A stretch of 11,431 nucleotides of DNA from Goniomonas avonlea (taxonomy: Eukaryota > Cryptophyceae > Goniomonadida > Goniomonadaceae). Location of the stretch: contig QUTJ01031400.1 in assembly GCA_003573635.1 (NCBI GenBank), positions 1-11,431 of the forward strand, read 5' to 3'. The position numbers and the translations under genes are program-made. The notes under the pieces were generated by a model. The model searched no databases. It was not told the DNA's origin and saw nothing but the letters and a program-made list of their open reading frames with translations. How positions within the stretch are numbered: the stretch's first letter is position 1; every line of letters starts with the position of its first letter. This document shows positions 6,973 through 11,431 of the stretch, in pieces.

Positions 6973-7752
6973 ATGCGAGGACACCATGACAGCAGAGGGA
7001 AAAGGAAAGGGAGAAGACGGACAGGAAGGTTCAGTGTTTTGGTGGTGGCAATGTGCAATACATGGTCCTCTAAGAGAGAGAATGGGATTGATGCTTGGAG
7101 ACATCCTGCCTCGTCGCCACTGCCACCAACAATAACAACAGCGACAACCAACGCAACACCAAACAGCAGCCATAGCCGCACCAATACCACCACCTCCACC
7201 ACGCTGTTAATATCCTGCATATGTCCTTTGGCTGGCGAACCGCTTCCCGTGAGACCGACAGAGAGCGAGAGACAGAGGTTTCTGTTCCCAAGTCGACCGA
7301 GACAAACCGAGACCGAGACGAACCGAGACCGAGACCGAGACAGAGAGTCAGGAGAGATGGTCAGGCGGGTCAGGCCGAAACCGAGAGCAGTGACACCCCT
7401 CTCCCTACATCCTTTCATGTGGCGACTAAAGTTGGTATCCCCTCTCCCTCCATCACTACTCCCTCCCTCTCCGAGAGAGTTGACTCACGCTGAGGCAGGT
7501 CTGGCAACCACTGGGACAACGTTTGGGTGCATTGCTGCCCTGGCCTTGGCTTTTGTGGTGTTTCTCTCGGAAGGCGCAGGGTACGTCGCACGTGGCTTCC
7601 CGGGAGCTCTGGCACCTGGCTGCTTGGAAGGGTACAATTGTAAGATTCATATCCCAGAGAAAAGAAACGATCACGGTGCTGGGCATTGGGAATGTTATCG
7701 ACTTGAGTCTTTGTTTCGACACGACATTGACATGGATGGAGTCGTTTTGTAG
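6973..7752 (+). CDS. 259-codon ATG ORF, possible single-pass membrane protein
   Basis: Starts at ATG 6973 (G at -3) and ends TAG at 7750-7752. Residues 1-20 are very basic, 50-77 Thr/Asn-rich, 98-127 Arg/Asp/Glu-rich from a CCGAGA repeat, and 150-170 Pro/Leu-rich. A hydrophobic helix lies near 179-199 (FGCIAALALAFVVFL), followed by a tail with Cys at about 217, 223 and 241. The last 85 codons show about half G in first position, a coding sign. The rest is low complexity. An acceptor-like AG at 7497-7498 behind a CCCTCCCTCTCC tract suggests the real exon may be only 7499-7752, continuing an upstream exon. No family recognised. The minus strand is also open at 7415-7756, and a second plus frame continues at 7523-8023. 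Confidence 0.32.
   Translation: MRGHHDSRGKRKGRRRTGRFSVLVVAMCNTWSSKRENGIDAWRHPASSPLPPTITTATTNATPNSSHSRTNTTTSTTLLISCICPLAGEPLPVRPTESERQRFLFPSRPRQTETETNRDRDRDRESGEMVRRVRPKPRAVTPLSLHPFMWRLKLVSPLPPSLLPPSPRELTHAEAGLATTGTTFGCIAALALAFVVFLSEGAGYVARGFPGALAPGCLEGYNCKIHIPEKRNDHGAGHWECYRLESLFRHDIDMDGVVL
7294..7343. repeat. CCGAGA hexamer-like repeat
   Basis: About seven imperfect CCGAGA units (GACCGAGACAAACCGAGACC and onward). It encodes alternating Arg/Asp in the overlapping ORF. Confidence 0.85.
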
Positions 7753-7791
7753 TCACCCAAAGGTTCGTTTTCGTCCATTCCTAAGAATCAT

Positions 7792-7862
7792 AACAACAGA
7801 GCAGCAGCAGGACACCACCACTACCAACAAAAACAACAGCAGCAGCAGCAACAACGACGAGA
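7792..7862. repeat. CAA/CAG/CCA trinucleotide-rich tract
   Basis: AACAACAGAGCAGCAGCAG, then CACCACCAC, then CAACAGCAGCAGCAGCAACAAC, all with 3-base periodicity. One plus frame gives mainly Gln, another Asn/Ser/Thr inside a 166-codon frame ending at 8023. No gene recognised from 7863 to 8087. Confidence 0.85.
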
Positions 7863-8087
7863 AATCGACTAGAGTGAATGGAGTGAGGACACACCAAATT
7901 CGTTTTGCGGGCAGGACTCTCCATCGGTTCACTCACGTTCATGCCACTGAGACACGCGTCAACTCGTCATTGTCGACACGGGTCAGACTTCACTTTGCGC
8001 AAATGGGACAGATACTGAGCTGACGGCATTGGATAAACTGGTTGGTATGACCATGACCAGGGAAAGGCAGGAGGCACCAGGTGTCAC

Positions 8088-8298
8088 CTGCGGACTCGAA
8101 CAGCAGTGAGGTGCGCCTGACTCTGCTGCAGCTTGACCAGTGTGTCTTCCTCCTCCCTCTGCCTCGCTTGCTCCATCTCTTCATTTTCAGCTGGACCCCA
8201 TATCCGCAAAAACTCGCCACCCCAGCGAGGCTTGTTGCTGGTGTCGGGGTCAAGACAGTCCGTGATGGCGTTGCGAGGGTTGGTGCAGGCGAGGAGGC
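8088..8298 (-). CDS. Candidate internal exon, charged helical segment
   Basis: The minus frame reads NPRNAITDCLDPDTSNKPRW, then GGEFLRIWGPAENEEMEQAR, then a Glu/Gln-rich helix. It ends at CAG|GTGACA, a good donor whose GTGA makes the apparent stop. Roughly 70% of codons end in G or C and about 65% start with a purine, typical of coding sequence. The acceptor is uncertain: AG at 8300-8299 has a poor pyrimidine tract, and an AG near 8240 is an alternative. No family recognised; the helix could form a short coiled coil. The opposite strand has an 82-codon frame of Leu-rich composition, which I think is the shadow. Confidence 0.36.
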
Positions 8299-8330
8299 CT
8301 GTTTTTTTTGCTTGAGTTGGCATCTCTGAC

Positions 8331-8412
8331 GTCTGGCACAGCACGCAGCACAGGGTCGTGGATTGGTCGAGGTCTGGCACAGCACGCAGCACAGTGTCGT
8401 GGACTGGTCAGC
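8331..8412. repeat. 41-bp tandem duplication
   Basis: Copies at 8331-8371 and 8372-8412 share 23 identical leading bases (starting GTCTGGCACAGCACGCAG) and differ at only a few later positions, indicating a recent duplication relative to the other repeats here. Confidence 0.95.
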
Positions 8413-8860
8413 GGAGTCGAGTGTCGGAGAGATGTCAGGTCAGGCCTTCAAGTCACACATAAGCCCTTTCCGTTAGCGAGAGGCCTTTTGGGAAACCACC
8501 CAATTAGGGAGGGACTAGCACAATGAAGGAAGTGGAGTTATCTCAGCGATGAAATCCCATGCCAAATCTAAGGCCATGAGGGTTTGGCACCGGGGCCTGA
8601 CTCGGAGTGTCCAGCGAGGGCGTTAAAGTTCAAGCTGACCGATTCCTTGTTGGTGTCCCTTTGCCATCAATGACGATGGGGAGACAGGGGGGCAGAGAAT
8701 GAGGGAGAAAGAAGAGGGAGCGCGCGCGCGGAGAGATGCCATCCTCCCACAGCCACGTACTTGAGGCCAAGAAAGGGACCGGGTCTTTTTGTCCCACAAC
8801 GACGTACTGCAGCACAAGCGATGTCACCCTCTGCAGCACTCGTCAGAACTGCTGCGGCGG
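8413..8860. other. No gene recognised
   Basis: Unique sequence with a purine-rich stretch at 8676-8735 that includes a CG alternation at 8721-8730. Short frames on both strands (for example 8623-8839 minus) have no motifs. Confidence 0.4.
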
Positions 8861-9115
8861 GTCCTGTTGCTGTGCTGCTTCGTCCTGTTGCTCACCGCAT
8901 CTCTGTGTTCGTGCTGCTGTATGTCCTGTGCTCATTCTCCGTCTCTCCTGTTTCTACTACTTCTTTTGAGTTGCTGTGCTACTGTATCTCATGTCTCATT
9001 CTCTGTGTCAGTCCTGTTGCTCACTGGTTTTTGGATTCTGACCTGTTGCTCACTGCTTCTCTGCGTCTGTCTTGTTTCTCACACTGTGTGTCCTCTGTTC
9101 CTCCCTACAGCTCGC
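8861..9115. repeat. Degenerate ~30-bp pyrimidine-rich minisatellite
   Basis: The core GTCCTGTTGCTCAC occurs exactly at 8882 and 9011, with variants at 8861, 8923 and 9040, each followed by TCTCTGTGT- or CATTCTC-like sequence. Frames through it are Leu/Cys/Ser-rich by composition and should not be read as membrane proteins. Confidence 0.75.
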
Positions 9116-9250
9116 TGCACCTAGGCAGAACTCAGAATCTGTGGCTACTATACAGCTCCTAGGACTTCGCTCTCTCTCCCTCTCTCTCTATATAGATATG
9201 TGTTCTCACCGCTGCTACTGTTGCATGTTAGTGCCAAAAAACAAAAACAG

Positions 9251-9388
9251 ACCTTCACCACAAGTGCAACAAACATCGACCATCACCAATACAATGACAC
9301 ATAGACATTCACCACCAGTGCAACGAAGCACAGACATCCACCACAGGTGCACAGGGAGAGTCGCCACGAGTGCGATTAGGGACCCACG
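9251..9388. repeat. Degenerate ~28-bp minisatellite (ACATCCACCACAGGTGCA type)
   Basis: Five units begin at 9251, 9279, 9305, 9334 and 9361 (28, 26, 29, 27 and 28 bases). Each starts with ACNTTCACCAC or a variant, followed by AGTGCAAC-like sequence. Lengths vary by single bases, so no frame is kept. Confidence 0.8.
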
Positions 9389-9550
9389 ATATTGTGGGAG
9401 GTGCGCAGGTAGGCGTTCAGTCGCACAGCCTGCTGTTGAATTCGGCGCGCTAGCACAGAGGTGGGATCGAGCGGCAGAAGAGGGAGCGCTTCCCGCTGAG
9501 TGCCATTGGCCGCACGTAGTCTCTCCCGCACCTCGGATGGAACACCCGAC
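9376..9550 (-). CDS. Candidate terminal exon, Leu/Arg-rich helical C-terminus
   Basis: Behind an acceptor at 9552-9551 (CTGAC then CCTTTTTCC then AG), the minus frame reads SGVPSEVRERLRAANGTQRE, ALPLLPLDPTSVLARRIQQQ and AVRLNAYLRTSHNIVGP, ending TAA at 9378-9376. About 63% of codons end in G or C. It looks like a predominantly helical protein tail; no family recognised. The plus strand here is also open (part of a 197-codon frame, 9072-9665), so strand is uncertain. No minus-strand AATAAA was seen downstream. The stop lies inside the adjacent minisatellite's last unit. Confidence 0.27.
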
Positions 9551-9580
9551 CTGGAAAAAGGTCAGGTTTGATGACATCAG

Positions 9581-9759
9581 CGAGAAAGGAAAGAAGAGTG
9601 GCTGGGGTTCATCCTCGCCAATGGTCGCATGCAGTTTATCTCACACAGGATGGAACCTGCCCTGACGGACGGACCAGGCAAAAAAGTGAGAGAGGTCATG
9701 GATGGAATTCGCACATTGATGTGGAAGAGAGGAGCGGCAGAAAGGGTGCGAAACAAGAG
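9581..9759 (+). CDS. Candidate internal exon, basic helical segment
   Basis: Bounded by AG at 9579-9580 (TGATGAC branch-like site, weak pyrimidine tract) and a consensus donor AAGAG|GTGAGC. The apparent TGA stop is made by the donor itself, as expected for a true exon end. The frame reads RERKEEWLGFILANGRMQFI, SHRMEPALTDGPGKKVREVM and DGIRTLMWKRGAAERVRNK. About 72% of codons begin with a purine, but the region is purine-rich and another plus frame (9568-9891) is also open. No family recognised. Enters in phase 0, leaves in phase 2. Confidence 0.33.
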
Positions 9760-9851
9760 GTGAGCGAGATACAAGAAGGGGCGAGGCAGCAAGAGGAGAG
9801 GAGTGAGAAGCGAGCAGCAACACGCACTGGGAAGGGAAACAACAAGGATAA

Positions 9852-10178
9852 GACTCTGTTGACGTCCAGTGGTTGGAGCACAAAACAATAGAGAGCAGCC
9901 TGTGGGACCCTGTTAAAAATACGACAAGTGCCAAGCAACACAAAAGGAACGCAACACTAGCCCTACCTGTCGAAAAAAAGTTTCTCCCAATATCCACAGA
10001 TCAGACGAGGGTGAGCAAGATATGGCCACGCGATCAACAAGGAACAGCGACTGATGGCACTACGCCGCAACTTTCCTCACTCAAATTTCCTCACCGTACG
10101 TCTCCACACAAAGGCAGGTACGTTTGCACACATCGGATCGGGGATGGAAACAACTCTGCAGCACGGCTGGCGTCGTAG
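9852..10178 (+). CDS. Weak candidate exon, open frame with GRYVC motif
   Basis: A plus frame is open from after TAA at 9849 to TAG at 10176-10178. An acceptor-like AG at 9868-9869 follows CTGTTGACGTCC, and a donor-like CAG|GTACGT lies at 10117. It contains KGRYVCTHRIGDGNNSA, faintly like the F-strand of immunoglobulin domains, but no partner Cys or Trp arrangement upstream is convincing. If the donor is used the motif is cut away. No ATG in a good position. Could be chance. Confidence 0.15.
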   Translation, partial: DSVDVQWLEHKTIESSLWDPVKNTTSAKQHKRNATLALPVEKKFLPISTDQTRVSKIWPRDQQGTATDGTTPQLSSLKFPHRTSPHKGRYVCTHRIGDGNNSAARLAS

Positions 10179-10295
10179 GTCTGCGTATCGATATTAAAAA
10201 ATCTTCATTCGCAAGAGACATGCGAAGTTCCCGATAATTTTAAGGAAGTTGCAAGTGCCAGAGATGGAAAGTGAGTCCGCAATGTGTTTGCCCAG

Positions 10296-10505
10296 ATTGA
10301 CCCGTACCTTGGTGTGGAGGGCGCTGGCGACACGAAGGTGATCAATCAGGCACCGAGTGTCTTCAGCATCCAAGAACCTGGGGACCCAATCGCTATCCAG
10401 ATAGACTGTAGCAACGAACGGTTGGTCTTCGCACGCGTGCTGCAGGCTGGACGTCGGGTCAACGCCGCTCGATGCACACCAGAGATCATTACCGATTCCT
10501 TTTAA
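10296..10505 (+). CDS. Candidate terminal exon with downstream poly(A) signal
   Basis: Acceptor TGTGTTTGCCCAG ends at 10295; the frame starts in phase 0 with IDPYLGVEGAGDTKVINQ, continues APSVFSIQEPGDPIAIQI, DCSNERLVFARVLQAGRRVN and ends ITDSF-TAA. About 40% of codons begin with G and 65% with a purine, a clear coding-type signal in otherwise balanced sequence. The alternating hydrophobic pattern suggests beta strands. No family recognised. AATAAA lies 61 bases beyond the stop, consistent with a last exon. No upstream exon with a proven phase match was found; the donor GAAA|GTGAGT at 10270 is just upstream and would conflict unless alternatively used. Confidence 0.38.
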   Translation: MDPYLGVEGAGDTKVINQAPSVFSIQEPGDPIAIQIDCSNERLVFARVLQAGRRVNAARCTPEIITDSF

Positions 10506-10566
10506 AGACTGTGATCAGTCTCTGCTCCAGAGCATCCCATGAGAACTGGTTTGAATCTCTGAGAGT

Positions 10567-10572
10567 AATAAA
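10567..10572 (+). promoter_or_regulatory. Canonical poly(A) signal AATAAA
   Basis: Exact hexamer 61 bases after the TAA at 10503-10505, followed by TTGGTCTGCAGTGTG, a GT-rich element of the kind that follows cleavage sites. Meaning depends on the adjacent exon being real. Confidence 0.4.
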
Positions 10573-11431
10573 ACCTTGGTCTGCAGTGTGACGTCAGAAA
10601 ATCTGGTCAGAGTTCGCACCTCTCGAATACCGTTGGTAAAAAGCCACTGAGATGGAATGTTCTTTTTCTGCGCACACCATCAGCTTCCAAGGTGAGGGTC
10701 AAGAGGGGCATACATCAAAACACACAGTATCTGGAATGGAGAGCCTTAGGGGCGGTGGGTGGGGCAAGTGGCTCTCTGCGAGCCTGCGGCTTGTCTGTTA
10801 GCCCTCGATGGTGGAATGAGTTTGGCTCCCACACCGAGCAATCATGGTAAAAACGGCCCAAGGTGGATTTGACTGCGTTCCAAGCTTACGGAAACATTGA
10901 CCAACCGGAGTTTGGCACAAGCGCCTGCGGAACAAAATAGCTGTTGGAAGTCTCGAAATCGCAGCAAAGCCACGACAGGCAACGAAATCCCACTTGAGTT
11001 CAACCGGGCGGAAAAAAGGTGGCCACTGCACAGAAGGCGCCAACCCCAGACTCTGCATGGGCTAAGGTGCACAAATGGCCCAACCTCCAGGCCGATCAAC
11101 CTCCTGGGCCGCCGATCAACCATCATTCTCTTTGATCTCAGCGGCGTCAGCGCCCTTCAACGAAATGATAGACACCGGTTGACATCAATCGACGAAATCG
11201 AAATCGAACTTTACTCAGCACCGACACGCCGACGCTCATAAGCGCATCGCGGGAAACTCGCTCGCTCGTTCAGAGTCGTGGTGGTGTGTGTGTGTCCTAC
11301 TCTGGTAGCGCGGGCAGGTCTCTCAGTGGGCTCATTGGTCTGGCAGCATCTAGTCCAAGAGGGCGGAAGTTTGGTCCACCCCAGACCTCTTCAGGAGTCA
11401 GAGAGAGAGAGAGAGAGGATTCAAGCCATTC
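10573..11431. other. No gene recognised
   Basis: Mostly unique sequence. A plus frame of about 120 codons (10873-11241) and minus frames at 10798-11126 overlap without motifs, and their lengths are within chance. (TG)n sits at 11284-11295 and (GA)9 at 11401-11418, so the window ends just past a microsatellite. Confidence 0.4.

Noticed and set aside
8078-8090. CAGGTG-T-CACCTG palindrome as paired E-boxes
   Set aside because: Single occurrence overlapping the candidate splice donor; no promoter context.
8085-8110. tRNA B-box-like GTTCGAGTCC on the minus strand
   Set aside because: Four of five T-stem pairs form, but no acceptor-stem partner or A box lies at a suitable distance upstream.
8789-9162. 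Leu/Cys-rich plus frames resembling membrane proteins
   Set aside because: Hydrophobicity comes from the pyrimidine-rich minisatellite; several frames look alike.
9186-9200. TATA-box-like CTATATAGATATG
   Set aside because: Follows a CT repeat with no supported gene start downstream; chance AT-rich patch.
10530-10565. B-box-like GGTTTGAATCT on the plus strand
   Set aside because: No A box or cloverleaf can be formed around it.
10798-11241. Open frames on both strands of about 86-120 codons
   Set aside because: Lengths are within chance expectation and show no motif, codon-position bias or clear splice sites.

Overview
The window looks like nuclear DNA of a eukaryote with a repeat-rich genome. 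Base composition is close to balanced. Long pure microsatellites ((AC)22, (AG)20, a CAC/CCA tract) and several unrelated degenerate minisatellites are present. There are no operons, no ribosome-binding-site-led ORFs, no tRNA or rRNA genes, and no uninterrupted conserved long ORF. I cannot name the species. Intron-like stretches between short open frames with plausible splice signals suggest a gene-sparse, intron-rich genome (animal or protist).

Layout. 138-490: minisatellite built on an AGCACCCCTGGTGCC core. 500-1530: mostly featureless. 1533-1650 (+): short exon-like frame with a glycosyltransferase family 1-like motif behind a good 3' splice site. 1886-2050: CA repeat. 2272-2685 (-): Gln/His/Pro-rich frame with an in-frame 24-bp repeat. 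2740-3250: degenerate CA. 3916-4271 (-): Pro/Thr/Ser-rich frame with poly-Gly. 4376-4512 pyrimidine/CA-rich and 4691-4875 purine-rich: a strand-asymmetric pair. 4461-5411 (-): the longest open frame, partly on a 3-bp-phased repeat related to the first minisatellite. 5501-5905: pyrimidine-rich repeats. 6229-6440: (AG)20 plus an AAGTCAA repeat. 6461-6802 (-): zinc-finger-like exon candidate. 6973-7752 (+): 259-codon ATG ORF with one membrane segment. 7792-8412: trinucleotide repeat, a charged exon candidate and a 41-bp duplication. 8861-9388: two more minisatellites. 9376-10572: exon candidates on both strands, the last one followed by AATAAA. 10573-11431: nothing convincing.

No gene can be called with high confidence. 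The CDS entries are exon hypotheses based on open frame, first-codon-position G/purine enrichment, splice-site-like flanks and, in two cases, a motif match. Three minus-strand frames (4982-5411, 3916-4271, 2272-2685) can be joined with compatible codon phases into one hypothetical gene for a low-complexity, regulatory-type protein. The plus-strand candidates at 9581-10572 may belong to a second gene. These models need transcript or homology evidence.
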